64,000 bases of DNA from assembly GCF_004367585.1 (NCBI RefSeq), contig NZ_CP038015.1, positions 964,001 to 1,028,000 on the forward strand, given 5' to 3'. A program made the translations under genes and the position numbers. How positions within the stretch are numbered: the stretch's first letter is position 1; every line of letters starts with the position of its first letter. Shown here one piece after another: positions 28,150 to 38,133 of the stretch. The notes below the pieces were generated by a model. The model had not been told where the DNA came from and searched no databases. It saw nothing but the letters and a program-made list of their open reading frames with translations. Source of the stretch: Paenisporosarcina antarctica (GTDB lineage: Bacteria > Bacillota > Bacilli > Bacillales_A > Planococcaceae).

Positions 28150-30516
28150 GTGACTTATCAAATTAAAAAAGCTGCAGTTTTAGGTTCTGGTGTAATGGGT
28201 TCAGGTATTGCAGCTCACTTAGCAAATATCGGTATTCCTACATTATTGCTTGATATGGTACCTCGCAATTTATCAGACGAGGACAAAGCAAACTCAAAAG
28301 CTCGTAATCAAATTGCACAAGGATCTTTAGACAAACTACTTAAGCAAAAGCCTGCACCATTAGCGTCAAAGAAAAATCTTGCATTATTGACAGCTGGAAA
28401 TTTTGAAGACGACTTAGATAAATTAAAAGATGTAGAATGGATTATCGAAGTGATTGTTGAAAATTTGGATATTAAAAAAGGTCTTTACGAGAAAATAGAT
28501 GCTGTACGTAAACCGGGAACTATCGTTAGTTCTAACACATCAGGTATTAGCATTAACTCGATGGCTGAAGGCCGTTCGGAAGATTTCCAAAAGCACTTCC
28601 TTGGTACGCATTTCTTCAACCCACCACGTTATTTGAAATTGCTTGAGGTGATTCCTGCAACTTCAACATCGTCAGAAGTGATCGAATTTATGAAAGAGTT
28701 CGGAGAAGATCGCCTTGGAAAAGGTGTTGTGATAGCAAAAGATACGCCAAACTTTATTGCGAACCGTATAGGAACGTATGGCCTTCTTGTCACACTTCGT
28801 GAAATGTTAGCAAGAGGTTATTCAGTAGGTGAAGTTGATTCGGTAACAGGACCTGCAATTGGTCGTCCAAAATCTGCTACCTTCCGTACACTGGATGTTG
28901 TAGGACTTGATACATTTGGACACGTAGCAAAAAATGTATTTGATCAAACAACAGGTGACGAACAAAAAGTGTTTGAATTACCAGCGATGATTACGAAAAT
29001 GCTTGAAAATGGTTGGTTAGGAGCAAAATCCGGGCAAGGATTCTTCGTTAAAAAAGGGAAAGAAATACTTGAATTAAATCATGAAACGATGGAATATGAG
29101 GCTGTGAAAAAATTAAAAACACCTTCACTGGAAATGGCAAAGCAACAAAAAGGACTTGCCGCAAAAGTGAAAACGTTAACATATGCAAAAGATCGTACAG
29201 GAGAACTACTTTGGAGTATTTTAGCACCTACGCTAACATACTCGGCAAAATTACATGGTGAAATTGCTGACGACATTGTCGCAATAGACAATGCCATGAA
29301 GTGGGGCTTTGGCTGGGAACAGGGACCATTTGAAATATGGGATGCCATCGGCGTAAAAGAATCAGTCGAAAAAATGAAAGTGGAAGGCTTAGAAATTCCA
29401 TCTTTTGCACAAAGTTTGCTCGACCTTGGATTTGATTCATTCTATAAAGAAGACAATGGAGATACGTATTTCTTTAACGGTCAAGATTACTCACTTGTCC
29501 CATCAAATGAAAAAGTCATCAACTTAAAACAATTTAAGAAAAAACACGGAGTCATCAAGAGAAATTCGGGTGCTAGTTTAATAGACTTAGGGGATGGAAT
29601 AGCATTACTTGAATTCCATTCACAGGCAAATTCAATAGGTCCTGATATTATTCAAATGATTAACTTCGCGGTTGATGAAGTCGAGAAAAACTTTAAAGGC
29701 CTTGTTATAGGAAATCAAGGAAAGAACTTCAGTGTTGGAGCAAACCTTGGCATGATTTTAATGGAAGCCCAAGATGATAATATTTTCGAACTTGATTTTG
29801 TAGTTCGCTCATTCCAAAATGCAATGTTGAAAATCAAATACAGTTCAAAACCAGTTGTTGCAGCACCTTTCGGAATGACGCTAGGCGGCGGAGCGGAAGT
29901 TTGCTTACCTGCTGCACATATTCAAGCGTCTCATGAAACTTATATGGGATTAGTTGAAGTGGGAGTTGGTCTTATTCCTGGTGGTGGTGGGAATAAAGAA
30001 TTGTATATGAAACATTTAAAAGGATTGCCAAATGGTGTACACATAGATTACCAATTCGTGGCAAATAAAGTGTTTGAAACGATTGCCACGGCTAAAGTAT
30101 CGACTTCTGGAGAAGAAGCGCGTGAAAATAACTTCTTAAGCTTTGTTGATGGTATTAGTGTGAATGCTGATCACTTAATCTATGATGCGAAACAAGTTGC
30201 GCTATCTTTATATGAAAATAACTACAAAACACCACTTCGTGAAAAAGTTCCTGTTACAGGTGAATCAGGTTATGCAACTCTATTACTTGGAGCAGAAGGT
30301 ATGTTTTTATCTGGTTTCATCAGCGAGCATGATTTGAAAATCGCGAAGAAATTAGCTTATGTATTAGCGGGCGGAAAAGTCCCATATGGCACGTTAGTTA
30401 ACGAACAATATTTGCTCGATTTAGAGCGGGAAGCATTTTTAAGTTTAGTAGCAGAACCAAAATCTCAAGCCAGAATGCAAAACATGTTGGTTAAAGGAAA
30501 ACCGCTTCGTAACTAA
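28150..30516 (+). CDS. fadN: 3-hydroxyacyl-CoA dehydrogenase / enoyl-CoA hydratase FadN
   Basis: Two steps of beta-oxidation in one chain. Seen: NAD-binding [18 protein letters not shown] (about 9-26), HAD signature [18 protein letters not shown]-terminal HAD domain to about 440, then an enoyl-CoA hydratase domain (about 460-720) with [11 protein letters not shown] oxyanion loop. A GTG start at 28150 behind AAGGGAGG gives 788 residues, as in B. subtilis (789). An ATG at 28111 falls inside the FadR operator and is rejected. First gene of fadNAE. Confidence 0.95.
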   Translation: MTYQIKKAAVLGSGVMGSGIAAHLANIGIPTLLLDMVPRNLSDEDKANSKARNQIAQGSLDKLLKQKPAPLASKKNLALLTAGNFEDDLDKLKDVEWIIEVIVENLDIKKGLYEKIDAVRKPGTIVSSNTSGISINSMAEGRSEDFQKHFLGTHFFNPPRYLKLLEVIPATSTSSEVIEFMKEFGEDRLGKGVVIAKDTPNFIANRIGTYGLLVTLREMLARGYSVGEVDSVTGPAIGRPKSATFRTLDVVGLDTFGHVAKNVFDQTTGDEQKVFELPAMITKMLENGWLGAKSGQGFFVKKGKEILELNHETMEYEAVKKLKTPSLEMAKQQKGLAAKVKTLTYAKDRTGELLWSILAPTLTYSAKLHGEIADDIVAIDNAMKWGFGWEQGPFEIWDAIGVKESVEKMKVEGLEIPSFAQSLLDLGFDSFYKEDNGDTYFFNGQDYSLVPSNEKVINLKQFKKKHGVIKRNSGASLIDLGDGIALLEFHSQANSIGPDIIQMINFAVDEVEKNFKGLVIGNQGKNFSVGANLGMILMEAQDDNIFELDFVVRSFQNAMLKIKYSSKPVVAAPFGMTLGGGAEVCLPAAHIQASHETYMGLVEVGVGLIPGGGGNKELYMKHLKGLPNGVHIDYQFVANKVFETIATAKVSTSGEEARENNFLSFVDGISVNADHLIYDAKQVALSLYENNYKTPLREKVPVTGESGYATLLLGAEGMFLSGFISEHDLKIAKKLAYVLAGGKVPYGTLVNEQYLLDLEREAFLSLVAEPKSQARMQNMLVKGKPLRN

Positions 30517-30541
30517 AGAACGGTATAGAGGAGGAGAACTT

Positions 30542-31717
30542 ATGCGCGAGGCAGTAATAGTAGCAGGTGCCAGAACACCTGTAGGGAAAGCGAAAAAAGG
30601 CTCCCTTGCAACAGTGAGACCAGATGATTTTGGTGCATTAGTTGTAAAAGAAACGTTAAAACGAGCTGGAGGATACGATGGTCCAATAGATGATTTAATT
30701 TTAGGTTGTGCAATGCCTGAAGCAGAACAAGGAATGAACGTAGCTCGAAATATCGGTGCACTTGCAGGTTTAGCAGATACTACACCGGCGATTACGATAA
30801 ACCGATTCTGTTCATCAGGACTTCAATCGATTGCTTATGCTGCAGAACGCATTATGCTTGGCCACTCACAAGCCATTATTGCTGGTGGCGTGGAGTCTAT
30901 GAGTATGGTGCCAATGATGGGTAATACAATTCGACCAAATGCAACACTAGCTGAAACCGCTCCTCAGTATTATATGGGAATGGGTCATACGGCTGAGCAA
31001 GTTGCAGTGAAGTATGGAATCACACGTGAAGAGCAAGACGCATTCGCGGTGCGTTCACATGAACTTGCTGCGGCAGCAATTGCATCTGGAAAATACAAAG
31101 ATGAAATTGTACCAGTTGAAGTACTGAAACGTTATCTTGATGAAAATAATAAAGCGCAAGAAAAGAAATTTATGTTTGAAATGGATGAAGGTGTTCGTGT
31201 TGGGACGAACATGGAGACACTCGCAAAACTTCGCCCAGCTTTTAATGTACGAGGGACAGTTACCGCTGGGAATTCTTCTCAAACGTCTGATGGTGCAGGA
31301 GCATTACTTGTAATGGATCGTGAAGTTGCAAATGCTCAAGGTTTAAAACCAATGGCGAAATTCTTGTCATTTGCTGTAGGGGGCGTACCTCCAGAAATCA
31401 TGGGAATAGGACCTATTGTGGCCATTCCAAAAGCGTTGAAAATCGCTGGTCTTTCCATAGAGGACATTGACTTGTGGGAATTAAATGAAGCATTTGCTTC
31501 TCAATCCATTCAAGTAGTACGTCATTTAGGTATTGATATTAATAAAGTAAATGTCAATGGGGGAGCTATCGCTCTAGGTCATCCACTTGGCGCAACAGGT
31601 TCCATATTAACGTTGAAAATGATTCATGAATTAAAACGTCAAGGTAAGCAGTTCGGAGTTGTCACAATGTGTATTGGTGGCGGAATGGGCGCAGCAGGCG
31701 TATTTGAAATTCTTTAA
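30542..31717 (+). CDS. fadA: Acetyl-CoA C-acyltransferase (3-ketoacyl-CoA thiolase)
   Basis: Cleaves 3-ketoacyl-CoA with CoA, the last beta-oxidation step. Seen: nucleophilic Cys in [13 protein letters not shown] (about 93), the [10 protein letters not shown] region, His in [17 protein letters not shown], and the second Cys in [11 protein letters not shown] near the end. 391 residues is standard. GAGGAGG precedes the ATG, 25 bp after fadN. Confidence 0.95.
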   Translation: MREAVIVAGARTPVGKAKKGSLATVRPDDFGALVVKETLKRAGGYDGPIDDLILGCAMPEAEQGMNVARNIGALAGLADTTPAITINRFCSSGLQSIAYAAERIMLGHSQAIIAGGVESMSMVPMMGNTIRPNATLAETAPQYYMGMGHTAEQVAVKYGITREEQDAFAVRSHELAAAAIASGKYKDEIVPVEVLKRYLDENNKAQEKKFMFEMDEGVRVGTNMETLAKLRPAFNVRGTVTAGNSSQTSDGAGALLVMDREVANAQGLKPMAKFLSFAVGGVPPEIMGIGPIVAIPKALKIAGLSIEDIDLWELNEAFASQSIQVVRHLGIDINKVNVNGGAIALGHPLGATGSILTLKMIHELKRQGKQFGVVTMCIGGGMGAAGVFEIL

Positions 31718-31734
31718 TACTAGGAGGAAATAAT

Positions 31735-33507
31735 ATGACAGAAATGATTAAAGGCGGAAGTTTTTTAGTAGAAGACGTGGCAATAGAACGTGTCTTCACA
31801 CCTGAAGATTTTACAGATGAGCATAAAATGATTGCAAAGACAACGGAGGACTTCGTATCACAAGAAGTTGTTCCAGTCATAGAAAAATTAGAAAATCACG
31901 AATTTGAGCATTCTGTAAAACTTTTGAAATCAGCAGGAGATATTGGATTACTTGGGGCTGACGTTCCGGAAGAATATGGCGGTCTTGATTTAGATAAAAT
32001 TTCATCTGCATTAATTGCTGAAAAAATGTCTCGCGCAGGTGGATTCTCGATTACTCATGGTGCCCATGTAGGGATCGGCTCATTACCAATTGTTCTTTTT
32101 GGAAATGAAGATCAAAAGCAAAAATATTTACCAAAACTCTCAACCGGTGAGTTAATCGCGGCTTATGCATTAACGGAGCCAGGCTCAGGATCAGATGCAT
32201 TAGGTGCTAAAACTTCAGCTAAGCTAAATGCTGAAGGCACGCATTATGTATTAAATGGTGAGAAACAATGGATTACAAATGCAGGCTTTGCTGATGTTTT
32301 TGTCGTGTATGCAAAAATTGACGGGGACAAATTCTCTGCGTTCATCGTTGAACGCGAATATTCAGGTGTTTCTGTAGGTGCTGAAGAGAAAAAGATGGGT
32401 ATTAAATCTTCTTCAACTCGTACATTAATTCTTCAAGACGCTCAAGTACCTGCTGAGAACTTACTTGGTGAAGTTGGTCGTGGTCATGTAATCGCATTTA
32501 ACATCTTAAACATTGGTCGTTACAAATTAGGTGTAGGTACAGTCGGTGCTTCAAAGCGTGCATTTGAATTAGCTGTAGCATATACAAATCAACGTCAACA
32601 ATTTAAAACGCCTATTTCATCATTCAATTTGACTAAAGAAAAATTATCAACGATGGCTTCAAGATTATATGCTTCTGAAAGCTTAATATATCGCACAGTT
32701 GGATACTTCGAAGATCGTATGAGTCAATTGAGTGCAGACGAACAAAAAGATGGCAAAGCGATAGCGGCATCGATAGCAGAATACGCTATTGAGTGTTCAA
32801 TTAACAAAGTCTTCGGTACGGAAGTGTTAGATTACATTGCGGATGAAGCAGTTCAATTACACGGTGGTTACGGCTTCATGCAAGAATATGAAGTAGAACG
32901 AATTTACCGTGACTCTCGTATTAACCGTATTTTTGAAGGAACAAATGAAATAAATCGTTTGTTAGTCCCAGGTACTTTCTTGCGTAAAGCGATGAAAGGT
33001 GAACTTCCAATTTTACAAAAGGCTCAAGCTCTACAAGAAGAGTTGCTAATGATGATGCCTGAAGAACTTGAAGATGCACCTTTAGCACAAGAAAAAATGC
33101 TTGTACAAAATGCTAAAAAAATAGGATTATTAGCAGCTGGTTTAGCTGCACAACGATATGGTACAAAACTTGAAAGTGAACAAGAAGTACTTGTAAACAT
33201 TGCGGATATCGTTAATAACTTATTTGCAATGGAATCAGCTGTTCTACGTACAGAAAAAGCTATCCAACGTGTTGGTGTTGAGAAAGCAAATCAAAAACTT
33301 TTATACACACAAATCTTCTGCCAAGAAGCATTTGAACTTATCGAAAAAGATGCAAAAGAAACATTGATTGCTGCAGTCGATGGTGACAACTTACGTATGA
33401 TGCTTTCAGCACTTCGTAAATTAACGCGTTCAACTCCTTATAACGTTATTGCTAAAAAACGTGAAGCTTCTGTTAAATTAATCGAAGCTGAAAAATATAT
33501 TGTTTAA
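31735..33507 (+). CDS. fadE: Acyl-CoA dehydrogenase FadE
   Basis: FAD enzyme that makes the trans-2 double bond in acyl-CoA. Seen: ALTEPGSGSDA (about 155) and WITNAGFAD FAD/substrate motifs, HGGYGFMQEYEVERIYRDSR (about 380), and Glu in IFEGTNEINR. At 590 residues it has the C-terminal extension typical of B. subtilis FadE (594) and of VLCAD-like enzymes. AGGAGG lies before the ATG, 18 bp after fadA. Confidence 0.95.
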   Translation: MTEMIKGGSFLVEDVAIERVFTPEDFTDEHKMIAKTTEDFVSQEVVPVIEKLENHEFEHSVKLLKSAGDIGLLGADVPEEYGGLDLDKISSALIAEKMSRAGGFSITHGAHVGIGSLPIVLFGNEDQKQKYLPKLSTGELIAAYALTEPGSGSDALGAKTSAKLNAEGTHYVLNGEKQWITNAGFADVFVVYAKIDGDKFSAFIVEREYSGVSVGAEEKKMGIKSSSTRTLILQDAQVPAENLLGEVGRGHVIAFNILNIGRYKLGVGTVGASKRAFELAVAYTNQRQQFKTPISSFNLTKEKLSTMASRLYASESLIYRTVGYFEDRMSQLSADEQKDGKAIAASIAEYAIECSINKVFGTEVLDYIADEAVQLHGGYGFMQEYEVERIYRDSRINRIFEGTNEINRLLVPGTFLRKAMKGELPILQKAQALQEELLMMMPEELEDAPLAQEKMLVQNAKKIGLLAAGLAAQRYGTKLESEQEVLVNIADIVNNLFAMESAVLRTEKAIQRVGVEKANQKLLYTQIFCQEAFELIEKDAKETLIAAVDGDNLRMMLSALRKLTRSTPYNVIAKKREASVKLIEAEKYIV

Positions 33508-33524
33508 TAGACACATTAAATAGA

Positions 33525-33566
33525 AAATCCGACCGCTTCCTATGAGGCGATCGGATTTCTTTTTTG
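33525..33566 (+). terminator. Terminator of fadNAE
   Basis: AAATCCGACCGC pairs with GCGATCGGATTT (one mismatch), followed by CTTTTTTG. Confidence 0.8.
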
Positions 33567-33597
33567 TTATTATGATATAAACTAAGGAGGTTAAAGT

Positions 33598-33957
33598 ATG
33601 TCGATTACGTATTATGGATATCCTAATTGTGGAACTTGCAAAAAAGCAAAAGCATGGTTAGATGCTGAAGGAGTATCGTATCATGATGTACATATTGTAG
33701 AAACACCACCTTCAAAAGAACAATTGAGAAAAATGGTAGAGATAAGTGAACTTCCTCTCAAGAAGTTTTATAACACAAGTGGAATGAAATATAGAGAGCT
33801 TGGCTTGAAAGATAAAATTTCAACAATGACAGATGATGAGCAGTTTGAATTACTAGCATCAGATGGGATGTTAATTAAAAGACCTCTTGTTACGAACGGT
33901 TTAAAAGCAACTGTAGGTTTTAAAGAATCGAATTTTACTGAGAACTGGAAAAGCTAA
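33598..33957 (+). CDS. yusI: ArsC/Spx-family protein YusI
   Basis: A 119-residue thioredoxin-fold protein of the ArsC/Spx group. Seen: CGTC redox pair (residues 11-14, YPNCGTCKKAK), PPSKEQL, FYNTSGMKYRELGL, and IKRPLV near the C-terminus. The C-terminal features of true Spx were not checked. AAGGAGG before the ATG. Downstream of fadE as in B. subtilis. The function is not established. Confidence 0.9.
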   Translation: MSITYYGYPNCGTCKKAKAWLDAEGVSYHDVHIVETPPSKEQLRKMVEISELPLKKFYNTSGMKYRELGLKDKISTMTDDEQFELLASDGMLIKRPLVTNGLKATVGFKESNFTENWKS

Positions 33958-34026
33958 TTACCTTGTTTTTAAAGAAGAAATATGTCAAAATGAAGTTGAA
34001 TGTATTACATATCTGGAGGGGTATTA

Positions 34027-34407
34027 ATGAGCACACCAAAAGATTTACGTTATTCTGAAGAACACGAATGGGTTAAAGTTGAAGACGGAAAAGCACGCAT
34101 CGGTATCACACACTTCGCTCAATCTGAGCTTGGTGATATTGTATTCGTTGAACTTCCACAAGTAGGCGACGACATTAAAACGAACGAGCCTTTTGGAAGT
34201 GTTGAATCTGTTAAAACAGTTTCTGAACTTTACGCACCAATTAGCGGTAAAGTTGTTGAAGTCAACAGTGGCTTAGAAGACAGTCCTGAATTTGTTAATG
34301 AATCTCCATACGAAAACGCGTGGATGGTTGTTATTGAGCCGACGGATGTTTCTGAAATAGAATCTTTAATGACAGCAGAGCAATACGAAAAAATGACACA
34401 AGAGTAA
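34027..34407 (+). CDS. gcvH: Glycine cleavage system H protein
   Basis: The lipoyl carrier of glycine cleavage; in Bacillus also the entry point for lipoyl transfer to other enzymes. Seen: [26 protein letters not shown], and the lipoylated Lys63 in [11 protein letters not shown]. 126 residues is standard. ATG at 34027 follows TGGAGGGG; the upstream start adds nine unconserved residues. Lipoate synthase (lipA) is elsewhere in this window. Confidence 0.96.
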   Translation: MSTPKDLRYSEEHEWVKVEDGKARIGITHFAQSELGDIVFVELPQVGDDIKTNEPFGSVESVKTVSELYAPISGKVVEVNSGLEDSPEFVNESPYENAWMVVIEPTDVSEIESLMTAEQYEKMTQE

Positions 34408-34418
34408 AATCGTTTATT

Positions 34419-34448
34419 AAACGCCGACATATGTTCGGCGTTTTTTGC
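34419..34448 (+). terminator. Terminator of gcvH
   Basis: ACGCCGA pairs with TCGGCGT around CATATGT, followed by TTTTTG. Confidence 0.85.
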
Positions 34449-34490
34449 ATATGTCGAGTATAAGTCAGTCTATCCAGGAGTGATCGTGCG

Positions 34491-34826
34491 GTGGATAAAA
34501 TCATAGTTGTAGAAGGACGTTCAGATAAACAACGATTATTGCCTCTTCTTGCAGAGCCTGTTGAAATAATTTGTACAAATGGAACCGTAAGTGCAACTCG
34601 TTTAGAAGAGTTACTAGATCCTTATGTGAAATTGGATATTTATGTATTTGTAGATGCTGATAAATCAGGTGAGAAATTACGTGCGCTCATTAAACGTGAA
34701 TATCCTGAAGCACTTCATCTATATACTGATATAACATACCGTGAAGTAGCGACAACCCCTATGAAAGTCCTTGCGAGCATTTTACTTGGAGCGAATATTG
34801 ATGTGAAAACGGAATTTATTGTATAA
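34491..34826 (+). CDS. yusF: Toprim-domain protein YusF
   Basis: A 111-residue single Toprim domain: catalytic Glu in IIVVEGRSDKQRLL and the DxD pair in YVFVDADKSGEKLR. Free Toprim proteins of this size resemble RNase M5-like nucleases; the substrate is unknown. It uses GTG behind CAGGAGTG. It overlaps or abuts yusE, as in the B. subtilis yus cluster. Confidence 0.88.
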   Translation: MDKIIVVEGRSDKQRLLPLLAEPVEIICTNGTVSATRLEELLDPYVKLDIYVFVDADKSGEKLRALIKREYPEALHLYTDITYREVATTPMKVLASILLGANIDVKTEFIV

Positions 34827-34839
34827 AAGGATGAAGATA

Positions 34840-35148
34840 ATGAAAGAATGGACAACTGCAGAGTGGGAAACTAATTCTCAAAGCGCAAATATTGCAGCTT
34901 ATTATTTATACGCCCCCATGTGTGGAACTTGCCAAGTCGCATCCAAAATGTTGGAAGTGGTGGAAGAACTCTTGCCTAATGTGCAAATAGGGCAAGCGAA
35001 TTTAAATTATATAGAGGATTTAGCTATTGACCAGAAAATTGAAAGTGTACCGTGCTTGATAATTGCTCAAAACGGACAAATTCAAGAAAAAATTTACGCA
35101 TTTCAATCAGTTCCTTTTTTGTATAATCAATTGAGAAAAAAAGTTTGA
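34840..35148 (+). CDS. yusE: Thioredoxin-like protein YusE
   Basis: A 102-residue thioredoxin fold with CGTC at about 26-29 (YAPMCGTCQVASKM) and cis-Pro in SVPCLII. ATG at 34840 has AAAAGGA at a good distance; earlier in-frame starts overlap yusF. Follows yusF as in B. subtilis. Likely a cytosolic thiol-disulfide protein; the partner is unknown. Confidence 0.85.
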   Translation: MKEWTTAEWETNSQSANIAAYYLYAPMCGTCQVASKMLEVVEELLPNVQIGQANLNYIEDLAIDQKIESVPCLIIAQNGQIQEKIYAFQSVPFLYNQLRKKV

Positions 35149-35173
35149 CGTTCACTTTTGAACGTGTTACATT
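35145..35173 (+). promoter_or_regulatory. Promoter of the metNIQ leader
   Basis: TTGACG (35145-35150) and TACATT (35168-35173) are 17 bp apart; the -35 overlaps the yusE stop codon. The SAM riboswitch starts about 33 bp downstream. Confidence 0.6.
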
Positions 35174-35205
35174 ATCAGTCGTAACAAAAAACTTAATATC
35201 GTAAA

Positions 35206-35375
35206 CTCTTATAAAGAGAGGCTGAGGGAAGTGCCCTATGAAGCCCGGCAACCGTCACAATGTGTGAAATGGTGCCAAATCACTCAAAGTATATTACTTT
35301 GAAAGATGAGAGAACGGTCTAACGTATATAATTATGCATTTAGTCCCTTCTGCTTTTCTGCGGAAGGGACTTTTT
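35206..35375 (+). promoter_or_regulatory. SAM-I riboswitch (S-box) with terminator
   Basis: The conserved S-box core is plain: AGAGAGGCTGAGGGAAGTGC, CCCTATGAAGCCCGGCAACC and GGTGCCAAATC, with P1 formed by CTCTTAT (35206) and GATGAGAG (35305-35312). A terminator (AGTCCCTTC / GAAGGGACT, then TTTTTG; 35342-35375) follows. With SAM bound, transcription of the methionine importer stops. Confidence 0.97.
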
Positions 35376-35398
35376 GAATTCAGAGGTGAACTAGAGAA

Positions 35399-36424
35399 AT
35401 GATTCAATTACAAAACTTATCAAAAACATTTCAAACAAGTAATGGTCAACTTATTGCAGTAGATGACGTTACATTGTCAGTTGAACAAGGCGAGATTTTT
35501 GGCATTATTGGCTATAGTGGTGCGGGTAAAAGCACATTAATCCGATTGTTAAATGGACTAGAAAAACCGACTTCCGGAAGTGTGACAGTTAACGGCCAAG
35601 AAATATCATCAAGCTCAGGTCAGGCGCTTCGAAGTGCTAGACAAAAAATTAGTATGATTTTTCAACACTTTAACTTACTGTGGTCTCGAACAGTTGAAGA
35701 TAATATATCATTCCCGCTTGAAATTGCTGGAATAAGCAAAACGAAACGTAAGGAACGAGTAAAAGAGTTAATCGAACTAGTAGGATTAACTGGGAGAGAA
35801 AGTGCGTTTCCTTCTCAATTATCAGGCGGACAAAAACAACGTGTTGGAATTGCGCGTGCCCTTGCAAATAACCCCGAAGTATTACTTTGTGACGAAGCTA
35901 CATCAGCGCTCGACCCAGAAACTACGGATCAAATACTAGAGTTGCTCGTGGATATTAACAAACGCTTAGGGTTAACGATTGCACTCATAACACATGAAAT
36001 GCATGTTATTCGTAAAATCTGTCATCGCGTCGCTGTCATGGAAGCGGGGAAAGTGGTCGAGATGGGTTCAGTACTCGAAATCTTCCAAACACCTCAACAG
36101 GACATTACGAAACGCTTTGTAGCACAAATAAATGGTCCAGATGAAGCAAGTCAAACAATCGCTCATCTTATTGAGCAATATCCTTTAGGCAAACTCGTAA
36201 AGCTTGTGTTTGTTGGGGATCGAACAGAACAACCTATCCTTTCTAGGTTAATTAAACAATATCAAGTTGAAGTAAACATCGTGCAAGGAAATATCTCGCA
36301 AACTCAAAATGGTGCATACGGAACATTGTATTTGCAAATTGATGGGGATTCCTTAGCGATTGATGAAGCAATTGATTATTTACATGGACAAGATGTTCAT
36401 ACGGAGGTGATCTCACATGATTGA
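35399..36424 (+). CDS. metN: Methionine ABC transporter ATP-binding protein
   Basis: ATPase of the methionine importer. Seen: Walker A GYSGAGKST (about 38-46), Q-loop IFQHFNLLWSRTV (family typical), signature LSGGQKQRVGIARAL, Walker B VLLCDEATSALDP, H-loop LITHEM, and a C-terminal NIL (methionine-sensing) domain from about residue 260. 341 residues is standard. GAGGTGAA before the ATG. Behind the SAM riboswitch; overlaps metI by eight bases. Confidence 0.97.
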   Translation: MIQLQNLSKTFQTSNGQLIAVDDVTLSVEQGEIFGIIGYSGAGKSTLIRLLNGLEKPTSGSVTVNGQEISSSSGQALRSARQKISMIFQHFNLLWSRTVEDNISFPLEIAGISKTKRKERVKELIELVGLTGRESAFPSQLSGGQKQRVGIARALANNPEVLLCDEATSALDPETTDQILELLVDINKRLGLTIALITHEMHVIRKICHRVAVMEAGKVVEMGSVLEIFQTPQQDITKRFVAQINGPDEASQTIAHLIEQYPLGKLVKLVFVGDRTEQPILSRLIKQYQVEVNIVQGNISQTQNGAYGTLYLQIDGDSLAIDEAIDYLHGQDVHTEVISHD

Positions 36425-37085
36425 AAACCTTTTACCTAATGTTGATTGGGAAAAAATGTGGGAAGCAACACTTGAAACTCTGTATATGTCTGCCATGGCC
36501 ACTGGATTCACATTTGTCATCGGACTTGCACTAGGAATTTTACTATTTCTGACTAGCCCACATCAATTATGGGCAAATAAAATGGTGTATTGGTTAACGG
36601 GGGCATTTGTTAACATCTTCAGATCCATCCCATTTATAATCCTGATCATCTTGTTAATACCGTTTACTAAGTTTTTACTTGATACCATTCGTGGTGCAAA
36701 TGCAGCATTACCGGCACTTATCATTGGTGCTGCACCATTTTATGCACGTATGGTGTTAATTGCTTTACGCGAAATTGATAAAGGCGTAATCGAAGCTGCT
36801 CGCTCAATGGGTGCAAGAACGTCGACTATTATTTGGAAAGTGTTACTACCCGAGTCATTTCCTGCATTACTTTCTGGACTTACAGTAACAGCTGTGGCTC
36901 TCGTTGGATATACAGCCATGGCAGGAATTATTGGAGCTGGAGGATTAGGAAACTTGGCATTTTTAGACGGCTTCCAACGTAGTCGTGAAGATGTAACAAT
37001 CGTCTCGACGATTCTCATATTAGTAATTGTCTTTATCATCCAATGGAGTGGAGATGCCATCACATCTAAATCTGATAAACGTTAA
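36417..37085 (+). CDS. metI: Methionine ABC transporter permease
   Basis: Membrane channel subunit with about five spans and the EAA coupling loop EAARSMGARTSTIIWKVLLP (about 122-141). 222 residues is standard for MetI/MetP. It starts inside the metN end (ATGATTG, behind GGAGGTGA), so the two are translationally coupled. Confidence 0.96.
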   Translation: MIENLLPNVDWEKMWEATLETLYMSAMATGFTFVIGLALGILLFLTSPHQLWANKMVYWLTGAFVNIFRSIPFIILIILLIPFTKFLLDTIRGANAALPALIIGAAPFYARMVLIALREIDKGVIEAARSMGARTSTIIWKVLLPESFPALLSGLTVTAVALVGYTAMAGIIGAGGLGNLAFLDGFQRSREDVTIVSTILILVIVFIIQWSGDAITSKSDKR

Positions 37086-37143
37086 TTTGGTGCCTACGAG
37101 TAAATACTCGATCACATATATCACGAAAAAGGGAGAGACAATC

Positions 37144-37974
37144 ATGAAGAAATTTGTAGCAGGAATTTTATTATCAGTAAGTGCCATCACACTAGCAGCA
37201 TGTGGTGATAGTGGTGCTGTAGATAGTGGAGACAGTGGAGATAGCAAGGAACTAGTAGTGGGAGCTTCAAACGTTCCACATGCTGAAATCTTAGAACAAG
37301 CAAAACCGTTGCTTGAAGAACAAGGGATTGACCTTGTAATCGAAACATATCAAGACTATATTTTACCAAACAAAGACTTAGAATCTGGTGATTTGGATGC
37401 AAACTATTTTCAACATATACCTTATTTAGAATCACAAATCGCGGATAATGGCTATGATTTCGTCAATGCTGGCGAAATTCATATTGAACCTATCGGTGTT
37501 TACTCTAAAAAATATAAATCATTGGAAGAACTTCCTGAAGATGCAACCATCTTAATTAGTAATTCTGTTGCTGACCATGGTCGAGTTCTTTCAATGTTAG
37601 AAGCAGAAGGATTAATTAAATTAGCTGATGGTGTTGATAAAACAAAAGCAGAAGTGAAAGATATCGTGGAAAATCCAAAAAACTTGGAATTCGATGCAGA
37701 GTATGAAGCGGCACTTCTTGTTCAATTGTATGAAAACGAAGAAGGCGACGCGGTGTTGATTAACTCAAACTATGCAATCGATGCTGGAATCAGCCCATTA
37801 GAAGATTCAATTGCGATTGAAAAAACTGATTCACCTTATGTAAACATCATTGCAGTTCAATCAGGCAATAAAGACAACAAAGAAATTAAAGCATTAGTGG
37901 AAGTATTGAAATCAAAACAGATTCAAGATTTCATTTCGGAAGAATGGGGCGGCTCTGTCGTTCCAGTAAAATAA
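37144..37974 (+). CDS. metQ: Methionine-binding lipoprotein
   Basis: Substrate-binding lipoprotein of the importer. Seen: signal peptide MKKFVAGILLSVSAITLAAC with lipobox LAAC (Cys20), a Gly/Ser/Asp-rich linker, then an NlpA fold (HAEILEQAKPLLEEQGIDL, DANYFQHIPYL, PIGVYSKKYKSLEELP). 276 residues. ATG at 37144 after AAGGGAGAG; the longer frame start lies inside metI. Confidence 0.95.
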   Translation: MKKFVAGILLSVSAITLAACGDSGAVDSGDSGDSKELVVGASNVPHAEILEQAKPLLEEQGIDLVIETYQDYILPNKDLESGDLDANYFQHIPYLESQIADNGYDFVNAGEIHIEPIGVYSKKYKSLEELPEDATILISNSVADHGRVLSMLEAEGLIKLADGVDKTKAEVKDIVENPKNLEFDAEYEAALLVQLYENEEGDAVLINSNYAIDAGISPLEDSIAIEKTDSPYVNIIAVQSGNKDNKEIKALVEVLKSKQIQDFISEEWGGSVVPVK

Positions 37975-37987
37975 CATAAAATAAATT

Positions 37988-38015
37988 AAAGACGTCGGGT
38001 TTCGACGTCTTTTAA
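37988..38015 (+). terminator. Terminator of metNIQ
   Basis: AAAGACGTCG pairs with CGACGTCTTT, followed by T-rich sequence. Confidence 0.85.
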
Positions 38016-38133
38016 TTTTGCAGAAAAAACGGAGTATTCCGGCTTTTGATGGATGTATTCACTTTAGTAAGTGGGTGTGTTAAAGTAATCTCATCTTTTC
38101 GGAGAGCACACTTGTACATTTAAGGAGGACAAC

